This document shows positions 43,983-57,083 of a stretch of DNA of 64,000 bases, one piece after another. The notes below the pieces were generated by a model. The model ran no database searches, had not been told where the DNA came from, and saw only the letters and a program-made list of their open reading frames with translations. Each line of letters begins with the position of its first letter. Position 1 is the first letter of the stretch. Origin of the DNA: Fremontodendron californicum (taxonomy: Eukaryota > Streptophyta > Magnoliopsida > Malvales > Malvaceae); NCBI GenBank assembly GCA_030761205.1, contig JAULJL010000004.1:35622172-35686171 (forward strand). The letters are read 5' to 3'. A program made the position numbers and the translations under genes.

Positions 43983-46148
43983 ATCAAGTATTTTCGGCGA
44001 ATAACAATGCCCACTCCGAGTCACTCCCCCTACTCCAGTTAAATTGGCAGCCTCAGGATTAATCATGACATCACATCCATATCTCCATGGTATTGCTTTA
44101 TCATTTTGATATGGAAATGGACTAGGGACACTGATCGTAATAACGGGATTTTTGATCCCCGTTGGCTTCTCATCCTCGAACTGACTTGCCCTTTTCTCAT
44201 AGAAGAATGTGATCGATTTCACAACAGGAACCGAAGATTCTCCAATTACCACATCAATTTCATCTGCCCCAAACTCTGTGTAAAACTCAATCCGGGAGAG
44301 ATCCATCAATTTTTGTAACTCCTGTCGAAATTCAACACAACCTTGCACCGAATGGCCAACTATACCTTGGTGATATTTGCAAATCTTGCTTGGATCATAT
44401 TCACCAAGATATCTATCTAAATTAGCCTGTATAGGACTAATCATGCTAGCTTTAACCAGGACATCGAAAATGTAATCCATTGATTTCGTAACCTTATCCA
44501 TTTTCCGCTTGATTATGGTGATCTTGCCGTCTCCCAAAGCATTTACCGCCGGCCTTGCATGGTTTGGTAGCGGATTACCGTTGACGTTCGGGCCACCTTT
44601 CTTATCAAAATTTATCAACCTAGCCTTAATCAAACCTTGCACTTTGTACTACAAAGCTGTGCAATTTTCGGTGGAGTGTCCCACGTTTCTCGAATGGTAG
44701 TCACATCGGGCATTAGGATCATACCACCTAGGGTATGGAGGTTTCAAGGGTTCCAGGTGTACCGACGCAACTAGATGGTTCTTGATAAGATCTGGAAGCA
44801 AGTCTGCATAGGCCATGGGAATCGGATCAAACGATATTCTTTCCTGGTTGGCTCGTGGTTCCCTCGGATTACTTGTGGGTTGATTAACTTGTACGGATGG
44901 CCCAACTGGAGGAGCGAATGGTCTTGGGCGGAAATTAGGTTGGAATATCTGCGGAGGTGCAGGTGGATAAGCATATGAAACCGGATTGATAGCATTGAAA
45001 TTCGAGTAATATGGCTGGTACACAGATTGTAGGAAGTGCGGGACGTAACCTCACGTTTGTTGCCTTCCATATGCAATAGTCTGGACATCAGCTTCCTTCT
45101 TCTTTATTATTCCTCTTACAACATATTCTCCCCCTTCAATCTTGCCACTCTTGATGGCATTTTCTATGATTTCGCCGAAAATCACCATATCAGCAAAGTT
45201 CTTTGTGGCGTTCCCAATCATTCTGTCGTAGTACGGAGCCTTAAGAGTACTAACAAATAGTACCGTAGTCTTTTTCTCCGTCAGAGGTGGCTGGATCTGG
45301 GCAGCAATATCCCTCCATCTCTGGGCATAGTCCTTAAAACTTTCGGTGGACTTCTTCTCCATATTTTGTAGAGAAAAACGGTCTGGAGCCATATCAACAA
45401 TATGCTTATATTGGCTGATGAATGCCTTGGCCAATTCTTTCCAAGTACGAACCCGATTCCTGTCGAGTTGAACATACCATCTAGCAGCGGATCCCATAAG
45501 ACTGTCCTGAAAGACATGGACCAGCAGCTTGTCATTTCTGGTGTGGGCTGCCATTTTTCGGCAGTACATGGTGACATGGGATATGGGACACTTGGACCCA
45601 TCAAACTTTTCAAAGTTAGGAGTTTTGAACTTAGGCGGGATTACTACATCCGGCACTAAACAAAGCCCCTCAGCATCCATAGAACCATAGCAGTCTAGCC
45701 CCTCAACAGCCATAGAACCATAGCAGTCTAGCCCCTCAACAGCTTGAAGCCTTTTTTCAATCATCTTCATTTTACGAGACTCGATCTCTTCTGCCATTTT
45801 CAGCTTCTCTAACTCTTTGGGATCGTCCAAATCTGGAACTTGGACTGGGTCTATCTTTGTTCCAGGAACAGGAAAAGTGAACCCCGGGATTTGAGGTTGG
45901 CCATGTGGATAAGTGAATCCTTCCATGTAGGGCATCTGCTGTAATTGTTCATGTTGCGCTTGAGGTCGAAAATCGGGCGGACATAAAGATTCTCCCACAT
46001 TCTGCTCTTTCCCCTGAGAACCAGATTCATCATCCTTATTCTTCCCTTTTAGACTTCTCATCATTTCCAGCAAAGAACTTAACTGCTCTCTAATCTCATC
46101 CTGAGCTTGTTCTACCTTATCTATCCTTGAGGATTGCTCTTCGGCCAT
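43978..46148 (-). pseudogene. gag of element C with two in-frame stops, cut by element B
   Basis: One reading frame runs from the ATG at 46148 to the insertion at 43978, broken by TGA at 45051-45053 and TAG at 44649-44651. The N-terminus (MAEEQSSRIDKVEQAQDEIR) is a short coiled coil. The capsid-like core is around VTMYCRKMAAHTRNDKLLVH and ETFSRW-type helices near residues 190-300. A Pro-rich stretch follows, then CDYHSRNVGHSTENC and CKYHQGIVGHSVQGC. These paired C-x2-H-x4-GH-x4-C-like segments are typical of Tat-lineage gag. A short direct duplication (about 45680-45735) repeats AVEGLDCYGSM. Confidence 0.85.
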
Positions 46149-46499
46149 TTCTCTAACTCTTGATCTGGTGTTGTAAGAGTGACGATAAGACTGTCTTGAA
46201 GATTCTGACTGTCGAGCTATCCTTGAACCTTTAGCAAAATTTCTTAAATCAGGATTAAATGCTTAAAACTTTAAATCTAAATTGATGATGTTTATGCACA
46301 TATGGATGAAATGCTATGAAAGAACACCAGCCACATAACAAATGTAGATAAAAAGAATTTTATAAATAAAATTACCAAATCCATAGAAATCCTAAAACCA
46401 AAGCGATCCTAAAAACATAAAAAATAAAACTTCAACTGGTCCTAAAGCATAAAAATGAAAATTCTTACAAACAATCCTAAAAACATAAATCTAAAAATC
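46149..46499 (-). other. spacer between ORF1 and gag of element C
   Basis: A-rich, with no coding signal. It separates the stop of ORF1 from the gag ATG. Confidence 0.6.
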
Positions 46500-48419
46500 C
46501 TAACGCCTCCAAAGGAACTTGACAATCTGACGGTAGTGAGACTGAGCTTCATCCAAAAGTTCGTATATAAGCTGGCCGTTTTCATGGAACGGATGTATTT
46601 TCACCTTAACCTCCATGATCCTATCATACATGTCTTCTGCCTTGCGGGATGCCACATCGAAATGGTCAAACATATTCTCCAGAAGATTCTGCTTTTTAGA
46701 GTCTGCATCTCGGAGTTTGGAACATTCTTCCTTCAAGTTCATTAATTCGGTAACCAATTCCTGGCAATCAGCTACCCTTATTTCTTGATCAAACAATAAC
46801 TCCCCATTTTCTTCTTTTAGACGCCCAACCTCAGTAGTCAAAAGCGAGTACTTCTTTTCCATACCTGACAAGGATTCTTTCAAAGTGTCGCCATCTTCGG
46901 TGAGTTTTTGAATAGTGCCATCTCTTTCCACTAAACCATCCCCCAACTTTCGAACTTTTAATCGAAGCTTCTTGGCTTTGCTTTTTTCTTTGTTCAATCC
47001 TTTTTCTAACTCTTCTACCCTTGATTGCAGCTTTTGGTTTTCTTCTCCCAATCCATCTTTCTCTTCTTGTAGCTTCCTTTTAGCCTTTTCTATCCTTAGC
47101 ATAGGATCCGAGGCTATAACCTTGGCCGAACCGTCTGAACTTCTTTTGCAAGGAATCACAATATCTTTGGCTCTCCTGGCCTGCCACATAGAGTATTCAG
47201 GAGTAGTGTTCCATGAGATACTACCCCCTTCAACTCTAATCGTTAATTTCCAAGCCTTTGTGAGTTCTTCTATCCTGTTGATAACCCCTTTGTCTGAATA
47301 AGAGAAATCCACATGGTTAAGTCTGTGGGTCATCGGTATGAACTGCTTATACCCCACCTGTCTCCGTACCATGATGGGAGAGTAGCTAATGACACCCCAT
47401 AGTCCCAAGAGAGGAACCCAAGGTTGACCACCGCAGCTAAATAACATAGGTCCATGAGGCATCCATGGTGCTTTCCAGATCACTTGTCGGCTTGTAAGTT
47501 CTCGTAACATCACTATCCATTCTTCTTTTGACCTTGACTCAGGCCATGTGCTTTCACAGAATTCCTTGATAGGGATGCTAGTGGTAAAGTATAGCTTTCG
47601 AAACTTCGACTCTTGGCACTCAAAATGACTCTTCATCCAGATGTAGAGCAACTGTAAACATCCGATGAAACGCCCTTTTCCATTTCTCCTGCAGTGATTC
47701 AGTGACCTGATAGACTCGGCTAATATAGCTGGAGCCTTATTAATCTGGTGCTGAACTTGGTCTATGAAATTCACCACAGTTGTTTTAATATGTCCCAATA
47801 TCTTCGGGAAAACCACAAGTCCGTAAATAGCCAAAGCCATCACCTCCAAACCTTTATCATCATCTGGGTGTTTGACAATGAAGCTTCGGAGAACATTTCA
47901 TGGAATACCAGTGCTTTTACCCTTTGTCTTCACAATCTTGTCAACTTTTGTCAAGCTGATTCCCATAATCTTTGCTATCTTCTTCCGATAACCTGTCTTG
48001 TTCTTCCAATAGACTTTGTCTGGATTAGGAGGGTCCAAACGAAGCAAGGCCGAATATTCTTCTATAGTTGGAACCATATCCACTTCATTGAAGACGAAGC
48101 ACCTGTATGATGGATCCCAAAATTGCATCATGGCTCTTACCAAGTTATTATCGACTTCGACAGATAGGAGCAAAGCCAGGTCCCCATACTTTCGTCTGAA
48201 TGTTTCTTGTCGAGTTCCATTCCAAGAATGCCAAATGCTGATCAGATCTTCAAGGTTGTTCTGTGCCAGATCCATGTGAACTTTCTCGGGAAGAGTAGAG
48301 ACATACCCGACTGGAAGGCAATCTCCTGTACTTTGCTGGATTGCTTCAGACCTAAGCTTCAAACTACTGGCAGACTCACGCTTGGCGACTGTCGGGTTTT
48401 CCATGGATTTAGTAGACAT
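46500..48419 (-). pseudogene. Ogre-type ORF1 of element C, one in-frame stop
   Basis: About 640 codons in one frame, interrupted only by TGA at 47898-47900. The N-terminal half (to about residue 370) has the aromatic-rich, plant-mobile-domain-like pattern of Ogre ORF1 proteins (FNEVDMVPTIEEYSALL, GRFIGCLQLLYIWMKSHFE). The C-terminal 240 residues are a long charged coiled coil (KEENGELL, EELEKGLNKEKSKAKKLRLK). ORF1 upstream of gag is specific to Ogre and close relatives; its function is not known. The matching 5' spacing and reading sense place it as the first ORF of element C. Confidence 0.85.
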
Positions 48420-49239
48420 TCTTTTTATCTAGACCGTTATGTGGCAAGATGACTTTATGAAGATGCATGATGTATGAAAAGAAAGAAACAAACAGTTAGA
48501 TGTTATATCAACAAACTTATGAAAAGATAAAAATACAACAACATGTGTAAGCACTACATCATCATGGTGAGCATATCAGCAAAACAAATGTGTCAGGTAA
48601 ACAAGATCATGTTTATGAAAAGTATAGGGTAAGAAGTGTCCTTTCATGTGTCCTAAATTCGGGTTCTCCTCTATATAAGGTTGGACATGGCTCTATCTTA
48701 AAGTTTGGCCACTTAAGTATTGTTTATATGCTGGGTTTAGGGTACTTGACCAAGCTAAAAAGGTCCCCAAATTGCTCCATAACATCATCCATGTAGGATG
48801 AGTAAGGCACCCCATTCCTCACCCATTACAGGCTCCAACTGGAAGGGTTCAATTAGGGTGAGAGTATTTTCCAAAGTTATGGCGGAGGTTATCACCTCTC
48901 AAAGACTTTGGTACTTTACACTCTAAAGGTGTTTCGCTAGACGTTGCAGAGGTTTTCACCTCTCGAGGCATAGGTACTTTACCCTCTTCTTATAGGGACG
49001 AGTCCGGGTATAGGACTTTATGATATGCAATGTGTCGTGTGTGCGAAGGGACATTCAAACCTCCTTTTACCCACAAATGTACAATGAAACAAAAGTTGTT
49101 AGTACAAATAACAAAAATCAAAAAATAAAAATAAAAATAAAAATAAATAAACAAATAAATACATAAAAATTAAACACTTAAAGACCAATTTTTAAAACCT
49201 AAAGTATCACAAGACTAATCTATGGCTCGACTCTCTGAT
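48420..49239 (-). other. 5' leader of element C
   Basis: Non-coding. The part near 48795-49080 shares the GAGTAAGGCACCCC and GGTACTTTA blocks with the leader of E1 (12990-13200), so C and E1 are relatives. Short ORFs lack any protein-like pattern. Confidence 0.7.
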
Positions 49240-49258
49240 GTCCCCAGTGGAGTCGCCA
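49240..49258 (-). other. primer-binding site of element C
   Basis: TGGCGACTCCACTGGGGAC on the minus strand, three bases inside the LTR edge and identical to E1's. Confidence 0.88.
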
Positions 49259-49261
49259 AGC

Positions 49262-51414
49262 TGTCATAACGTGCCAAATATGAATTCAACATGCTAGACA
49301 CAAATCAATGGAGTCGCCACTAATCATCTAATCTAGGTGTGATTAGTCACCTATATGAGTCTATCCTATTTAAAGTAATCCTAAGCTTGACTAAGGCACC
49401 TTAAAAAGAATAGGTTCTGGTCCACTTATCAGAACTAGGTTCGGGAGTACGGTTACGTGTGAGAAAGGATTATAGCGCCTATCTAAGAGATAGTATGTAA
49501 TTAGTCTTGTGATACTTAAAAGTCTTAATTAAATGGTCTTGTCTATCCTATTTCATTTTAATTGTTAAAAGTTAGAAATCTCGGAGATTTTTTTTTAGGT
49601 CTTCCTTCCATTCATTCTGGAGAAATTACTAAAAAATGTTTCCTCACCTCGAGAGTATTCAAAAGAAACCATTCGTTCCATTGAAGAGGCTACGTCATCG
49701 AAAAAATTAGAATATTTAATCAAATTATTTATTAAATTAATCTTCCAAAATTAAATCCACATTTTATTAAGGTTTGTTTAAAAAATAAATTCTGATTTTT
49801 AATATCGAAAATCATCCCTTAAAATATTCTTCCATTCGTTCTGGAGAATTTTTAAAAGAATTTTTCTCACCTAGAAATTTCTTAAAAGTCAACCATTCGC
49901 GACTTCCTTGAATTTCATCATCGGAAAAAATCTTAATTTATCTTTCAATTTTAATTAAGCATTTATTATGGAAAATCAATTTTAGTAAAAGATATTGAAA
50001 ATTAATTATTCTTAAAAAAAATAAATTTTTGATTTTTTGTTGGTATTGAAATTAATCTCTTAAAATATCCTTTCATTCATTCTGGAGAATTTTTAAGAGA
50101 AATTTCTCACCTACAAATTTCTCAGAAATTAGCCATTCATAATTTTTTTGAATTTCATCATTGGAAAAAACCTCAATTTATTTATTTTAAAAATAACTAT
50201 CCTTCAATTAATAATTAATCTAATCTTAAAAATAGATTAATAGTTAATAATATTAAAAATATACAATTATTAATATACAATAAAGTATAAAATATAAAAT
50301 ATAAAATATAAAGTATAAAATAATAATATAATAATAGTTTTTTTATAAAAAATTGTGGTTAGTAAAATAATTAATAATAATAATAAATAAATAGGAAAAT
50401 AAACAAATAATAATAATATATAAAATAAAAACCTGCAAAACTAAAAAACAATTAGTAAATAATAAGTGAATAAAAAATAAAAAGTAAAACAAAGCAAATA
50501 AAACAAAGAAATCCAAAACCAAAGAAAAAAAACAAGCAAGCAGCAGGTGGGGGGGTCAGCCCAAGCGCGGGCCTGCCTGGCCCGACCCCCTCTTGCTGTG
50601 TCTTTAACAATTTTTTTTTTTAAATCATTCTTACCTCTTTTGGAAAAAAAAAAAAACCTTCTTCCTCTAAAATTCTTCAAGAACACCAAAAACAAAACCC
50701 AGATTTTTCCAGATTTCGGTGGGTTGCTGCTGCCGCTGACCGTCGTCGCGGTCGCAGGTGCCGGTGGTCAAAAAAATTCCAAAAAATCACCAAAAATTCC
50801 TTTCGATCTTCTCTTTTCAAAAATCAAATTAGTTTTTTCCGAATCTCTCTAGAATTTTCTAGATCTGAAATCGAAATTCGAAATTTCACCTCCTCCGATC
50901 TACTCCGTTGACCATCGAATGGCCACCAACTTCTAGTATATGTTTCCTCTAATTAAAACCCAACTTTTCTTTCTCAAGAATCTCTTCGAAACAAATTCTA
51001 ACTCTCACTTTTGAATTTTCGATTTTTTTATCACAAAAAATATATATTTTTTTTTATTTCGAAAAAAACCTATAATTTCTTTGCTTCTAACTCTCCTTGA
51101 TTTCTGATCTCTTTCTCTGATGTGTTTGATTGTGGTGTTTGGGTTCTTTTTTATAGGGAAGAGATTTAGTTCCACTAGGATTAGGAATTTCAATCTAATC
51201 TCATTTTTTAGAGTCTTATTTCAATCCAAAAAGGTGATTTGTTTCAATCAAAACTTGTTATTTTCATTTTTTTATTAATTCTTAATTTCTTCTTATTTTT
51301 CTTTTAATTTTCGAAATTATCCAATTTTTTTTATTTTTTTGATTTTTTCTTTTTTTTTCTTTTTTCTTTTAATAAAATAAATAAATAAAACCCGGATAAA
51401 ATCCGGTATCTACA
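49262..51414 (-). repeat. 5' LTR of element C (2153 bp)
   Basis: On the minus strand it begins TGTAGATACCGG at 51414 and ends ...GTTATGACA at 49262. A TATA-like CTATAAAAAAG at about 51148-51160 leaves a short U3 of about 250 bp. It shares the GGAGTCGCCA and GGTTACGTGTGAGAAAGG blocks with E1/E2 but is less than half their length. A GC-rich patch lies at 50545-50600 and a CT-rich one at 50660-50760. The following flank begins TTATG. Confidence 0.85.
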
Positions 51415-52829
51415 TTATGTGAAAGATATTTTTTATTAAAATAATAAATTATATTAATTATATTAATTATATTAATAATTTATTATTTATTATTAATATA
51501 ATATTATATTATATTATATATTATTAAAAAATAACATGTATGTTTAATAATATTTAAATAAATATTGAAAATTACAATATTAAAATATGTTTATATTAAT
51601 ATTTTAATAAATTTTATAATTAAAAAATAATATTTTTTATTAATATAATAATATTTGGCTCGAGTCAAGTTAAATCTCGATCTAAAATATTTTGTCCAAA
51701 TCACGATTCGAGTTGAACTAGATTGACGGGTTTAGTGAGTAGCCAATTTTCATAAAATAGGGCTTATTTTTCGTTGACGAGTAAGTTATTTTTCGTTGAC
51801 CAATCAATTTTTTGACAACCAAACACGAAAAAATAGAGAAATCTTTTTTCGTAAGTCATTTTTTGTGAAACAAACAAGTTCAACAAAATATCTAAATGAA
51901 TCCTATAATTAAATGAAAGATAACTATTTAGATTAAAATTAGCATTAATAGAAACCAAAATAGGAGGGATGGATTCACGTATCTTGTTAGAGCTCAAACC
52001 ACTAGATTTGAAGTTAGCAGACATAAGATTGAAAGTAGAAGGACTTTATCAGACTAATAACATATGGATTCTTCCCTAAAAGATGATTACCTTGCAAAGA
52101 TTTATCCAACAAAAATCAACAAATGTAGGCACATAGAAATTATGTAGAAAAAAGAAATTTTCGAATTCATATAATATAGCTACTTGCAATGAATTTTCAT
52201 ACGTTTATTGTAGGACAAGTCATTGCCAATCACATCACAAGAAAGGAGATATTTTTGATCAACCAATATAAATACTCTCATTTAGCTAAATAACAAGTAC
52301 ATACCATATTTTCTCTTGCATGTGAAACACCTGATACATCAAAAACATTTATAGTGTCAACGTTTGGCCAACGTGTTTGAATAGTTCAAAGTTGGCAGAT
52401 CACATGAACCTACTGTTTCACATTAAAGTCAAATACTCCTACTATTACACTATTATACGCTTCTAACTTGTTAATAGGGCAAACGAAGTTATGAATATTG
52501 TAAAATTTGTTTTGTATATTCACTTACACAATAGTTCTTGACAGTCCAAAATGTTTAGATTGCAAGTTATAAAATGCATTACCTAAATAGACTCTAACCA
52601 TCGAGCACACTATAAATAACTTGTGCTATTAGGCTTATTAGGCCTATAATCTGCTTCAGTTTTCGAAACTTTGGAAGGCTTTTTACAATTGCACGAATTC
52701 TGCACGAATTCAACACATGTCACCAATACAATATGCACAGAAAACACACACCTAAATGATGATATAGTGATTATGATAATTACAATCATTACAACACACA
52801 TATTAAATAAAAAAAAAAATTTGTGCACA
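51415..52829. other. AT-rich intergenic sequence
   Basis: From 51415 to 51650 the sequence is nearly pure A/T, like 27590-27837 on the opposite side of element C. The rest is AT-rich with no supported gene. Confidence 0.6.
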
Positions 52830-53262
52830 TAAAAAAAGGCAAAAAAGAATATTAAAATTCAAATATCAAAAAGCACTAACATCAAAAATTACGTTTATAG
52901 TAGAAGTTATTCAATCATCTAAAGCGGCAGTTTACTCGTCAGTAGTAAATTTTCTCCAAAAACAAGTTTAAAAAACTGAATAAGAGAAAGAAAATTCAGG
53001 CTTGGGTTGAGTAATGGAGGAATAAGTGTTTTGCTGTGAAGCGGAGGAAGCTGCCTCAGATAACTTGGATGCGTGTGTCAAAGAGGCAGAGAAAGAGGAG
53101 AAACAAAAGAAAGAAGGTGGGGTGAGCTGATGTATTACGTATGGTAACCAAGAAGAGGAAAAACGGAGGAGGAGAGGTGGGGTTAGCTGATGTAGGACAG
53201 AGAGTCCCCTTGACGTCATTAACTTGAGAAAACGAAGAATATTGAAAGCTTTCAAAGCGTGG
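52830..53262 (-). repeat. dispersed repeat, copy 2
   Basis: It resembles 26650-27430 in the same orientation (see that entry). Within it a 28-30 bp phrase, GGTGGGGT(T/G)AGCTGATGTA, is repeated at about 53119 and 53176. An ORF of 95 codons on the minus strand (52968-53255) is Ser/Pro/Leu-rich and contains that repeat; I do not accept it as a gene. Confidence 0.45.
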
Positions 53263-56047
53263 AAAAATTAAGAGAGTAAAAAAATATTTATATGTGATGA
53301 ACTGACATCGTATAAATTTATACACGAAATTAGATGATATCGACTCATTAAAGATAATAATGAATTACACAGATAATTACTAATTTTTAAAGGTTTTTTT
53401 TTATTTGTCATCCAATTATAAGAAATATCATTTTAGTTATCCACATTATAAAAATTTACTTTTTTCTCACTTAATCATTAGAGATTAACGGTTGGATTAC
53501 GTGGCATTGCCATGTCATCTTTTAGATGACACGTGTGGCATTGCCACCGTGTTCATATTTTGTGTTATATTTTAATTAATAAATTTTTAATCAAAATCTG
53601 ATTTTTTTATAAAAAAAAATAAAAATTCAAATAAAAATAAAAAGAGACGAGTGGGAAGGAGGGAGGGAAGAAAGATTTGATTAAAGAAAAATAAGACAAA
53701 TATAATTGAAGAAGAAGATGAATAAATTGATTATATATATATATATTATAAACTGTAAATTGATATTTAGACTATCAATGAGATTCATTACATTAAATAT
53801 TGTTATATGAGCTGTATCTATAATTAGGTTAAAAGCTAATTTATTTTCTTATAACATTAAATTATTAGAAATTGAAACATATATTTGATTATAGTGTGTC
53901 AAAAAATAACCTATTTAGGTTATAATTTTTTATTACGTTTTAAAAGGAATACGAAAATGAGATATTTGGTTCAAAAAATAACAATTAAATCAATATTGCA
54001 AAGATGAAAATATGATATTTGAAATTAAATTAGTTTTTAATAGTATAAAATTTAGATTTAAATTTAAAATATAAATTTATTGCAATACACCTGTTAATTT
54101 TGAAAATGTCTACAGGTAAAAAAAAAATATCCACATAATTTTTTTATTGTTACTAATGATTTGTCTTTTATATATTTATATTAAAATATTATATAGCTTA
54201 ATTATAGTTCAAAGCTAGAGAGTTTACTCAAAATTATTATTATTATTTTAATTTTATAGCTATCAAACATTGATGAATATATTTTTTTAGTATGAAAATG
54301 ATTGAACAGAGGTAATCGTCGAATCACGCAATATAAGATGATTTGATTGCATATAATGTAAAAATATTTACATTTATTATAAGTAAATTTAAATTGACAC
54401 ATGTCATAATTTGACGCTATGTTATAATATTTATATATATATATATATATATATATCATACTAAGATTTATTAAGGGTCGAGTAGTCTGTTTGATCTAAA
54501 AGATTCGATTGAGTTAGGTTTGGATAGAGATTTTTTCATCTCGAATCGTTCTGACCCGAATCACTATTTATATAATAAAAAATAATTTTTTAAATTTTTT
54601 AATATTATTTAAACAGTAAAATGATCAGCCCAAATTCGCTTAAGGCTGAACTTGAATAAAAATAAATAAATTTCGAATTACGACCCCATTCAATCCAACC
54701 CTGAACAGGTTTAATCATACATGCGGTTCTGACTGAAATTGTTATTTTACCAAATCCATGCACTTAATATTTGTATGCGAGTGCATGTGTACATAACGAA
54801 AAATTCTAAAGAAAGCTCCTTAAAATGAGCTTCTCGTAAGTTTCATTACATATGTAATTTGTCGTGTTTATATTAATTTGTGTCATGTTTATACGTTAAA
54901 AAAAATTACAGATGTAAAAAATTACATAAATACATGACATATTTATCATATCTATATGTAATTTATCATATTTATATGTAATTACTTATTTTAAACTCAC
55001 CCTAAATAATTTACCAAGTCTCCATACATAACACATGCATATAAAGAGAAGAGCCCTACATTCCTATTAAAAGATTTCAATGGTTTTGAAATTGACTGGT
55101 GGCTCCACTGATTTTGACAGCTTCCACCAAGAAGCACTCACCCTATTTTTATTTTATTTTTTTCCTCTTAAGCGGAACATTTAGGGCCCCTCAATGCATT
55201 AAAGTTTCTTTACACCCCCAATTTTAAGTGCTATGGCTTTTCAAAGTGTGAGTAAAACACTTTCTTCCACTAATTTTCAAAGACAACTCTTTTTATTATT
55301 ATTAATTCTATTAAAAAGATCATATGGGTTTAGATTCTAAACCCTTTACTATATTATTTTAGACATTGGAAAGCTTATAATCATTGCAATTAAACATTTG
55401 TAGCTGACTAAACCCATGCCCCATCAACTTTTTGAATTCCAAATACATGTAAGCACACGCTAATATTATTTTAGACACTATTTTACTGTTGATTGGTGAA
55501 CAATGTTAAAGAAAATAAAAACCTAATGACCAAAAACAATTTAGATAAATGTGAATATCGTTTTTTTTATGTTTGATCCTTTTTTTCCAAGTTTTGTCGC
55601 AATTTTCATTTTTTTTTCGAAAACTTCTTGAATAAAATAGTTTAAGGTTCCTAATAACTTCAAGGATTAGATTTGAGATTATACATCTTGGAGGTTAATT
55701 ACAGCCTCCAAATAATCAAGAAGAGGAGGTAAGATCATTTATGAATCAGGGTCTACAAGATAATGCGATTGATATGATAAAGATATCGGACGGATTTGAA
55801 ATTTTATTTGCACAACGAGTACAATTGTATTGTTAAATCCAACGGTCGGTGTGTTAAATTATAAATCGTATAAAAAATTATGAAAATTTGTAAAACAAAT
55901 TTAATTTTGCATTAATATAAGTAGATTTCTCATCTTCTAAATTAGTGGGAAAAAAAAAACTTAAAAATACTATAAAAAAGAATTTTTTTTTTAAAATCGA
56001 TGAACCGAACCGATTTGAACTAGTAACATTCGGTCCAGTTATAGATA
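53263..56047. other. AT-rich intergenic sequence with a TA microsatellite
   Basis: No gene or element recognised. A (TA)n tract of about 25 bp lies at 54432-54456 and a shorter one near 53735-53750. A GA-rich run is at 53641-53690. Some stretches near 55060-55500 look like ordinary plant intergenic DNA. Confidence 0.6.
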
Positions 56048-56239
56048 CTATTCAGTTCGATTTTTCAAAAACCAAAAATTGTTCATTAACCGTAAATTTT
56101 TCAATACTTCAATTAGAGCTTTAGAGAGATGATTACAAGCACTGGAACCTTCAAGACTTTTCATTACTGAGCCAAACATGGAATTAAAACCCTTGTCATA
56201 AAGCTCACAAGCAACCACCACTCCTGAAAAGGCAGGACT
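56048..56239 (-). pseudogene. exon-like fragment of an unrecognised gene
   Basis: On the minus strand the sequence after a GTGCAG acceptor (56240-56245) encodes a balanced, non-repetitive peptide (PAFSGVVVACELYDKGFNS, MKSLEGSSACNHLSKALIEV). It then runs into less protein-like sequence. Its composition differs from the surrounding AT-rich DNA. I do not recognise the family. It could be a relic exon of a host gene or of a transduplicated gene. Confidence 0.35.
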
Positions 56240-56524
56240 GCACATAGACAAAGTAGAAAATAAGATACGATCAATTAATTTTTTATTTAGTTATACAGCA
56301 AACATCACTCATCATAATTGAAGAGTTCTTTGGACTAACTAAAAAATTATAGGAGAAATAAAAAGCCATAGCACTTCAAATTTCTTGGATTGAGGTGCAG
56401 GAGTAGAAGCAAGCTGCAAAAAACAACAACCAATTTACTTAACCTTGAAAATTACCTTAAAGGAAAACCAAATATAAAAACAGTACAAACAATGTTACCA
56501 ACAAAATTTGTTGATATCTTTTTA

Positions 56525-57083
56525 TGTCGTGACGGTGTTCCTGAAATCCCTAGTGGTCTGAGATCCTGAGAAAGAGAAAGAATAGGTCAGAGGGCACCGG
56601 AGGTTGAGCTCCGGGACGCGCTCCAATGGTTAAGTCAGTGTTTGGAGGAGAAGGTAAAGAAATGTTAAAGAGAGAAAGAGTAGATAGTCTTACGAGAGAG
56701 GGAGAGAGAGAGAGAGAGCTTAGCCTTTGAATAACCTTGAGGGGGACCATTTATAGGGGAGGTTGGGCGAGCTGGTGTTTGCCCAACTAGTTCCACGTGC
56801 CCAACTCTGGTAGGTCGTTTGGTGCAAGCAGCCTCAGGGGGCCTTGTCGAGGAGATGGTTGCATTTAATATCTGTCGTCTGCAGACTATAGCATTTAATA
56901 TCTCGCACTACCCTAGGTGGGCGCCGAGGTGACCAAGAATATGACCTTTGGGAAGAAGGGGGATGGCCAAGTGTCCCTTGCCTCTGCTCTTGATGCCTGC
57001 TGGGTTTGTCTGGTCGGGCTGTTCATCTGAGCCTTGTGCTTGTCGAATTGGGCCTGTTCTTGGTAGGCCGAGTGGGTTCAACA
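56525..57083 (-). repeat. probable 3' LTR of element G (about 559 bp)
   Basis: It would start TGTTGAACCCACTCGG at 57083 and end ...CGTCACGACA at 56525 on the minus strand. CCCTATAAATGG at 56748-56759 is a TATA box, followed downstream by a CT-rich leader including an AG/CT microsatellite (56701-56718). The CCATTGGAGCG...CCTCCGGTGCC block is of a kind common in plant gypsy LTRs. Preceded by TTGGGGGACAAT (57084-57096), a possible PPT. The left edge is less certain. Confidence 0.5.

Larger units (their letters stand above)
27838..51414 (-). mobile_element. Ogre/Tat-like LTR retrotransposon C, 3'-truncated, split by element B
   Basis: On the minus strand the order is LTR (49262-51414), tRNA-Arg PBS, leader, ORF1 (48419-46500), gag (46148-43978), [element B], protease (32148-30831), probable intron, RT, RNase H plus a second RNase H, and a partial integrase ending at about 27838. 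An ORF before gag, a second RNase H and an intron between protease and RT are the hallmarks of Ogre/TatIV elements. At least six in-frame stops, two frameshifts and an internal deletion make it dead. The integrase end and the 3' LTR are missing. Confidence 0.88.

Noticed and set aside
46915..47301. 128-codon plus-strand ORF
   Set aside because: Antisense shadow of the coiled-coil part of ORF1 in element C.
52968..53325. 95- and 89-codon minus-strand ORFs
   Set aside because: Low-complexity Ser/Pro/Leu content with an internal DNA repeat and no family pattern.
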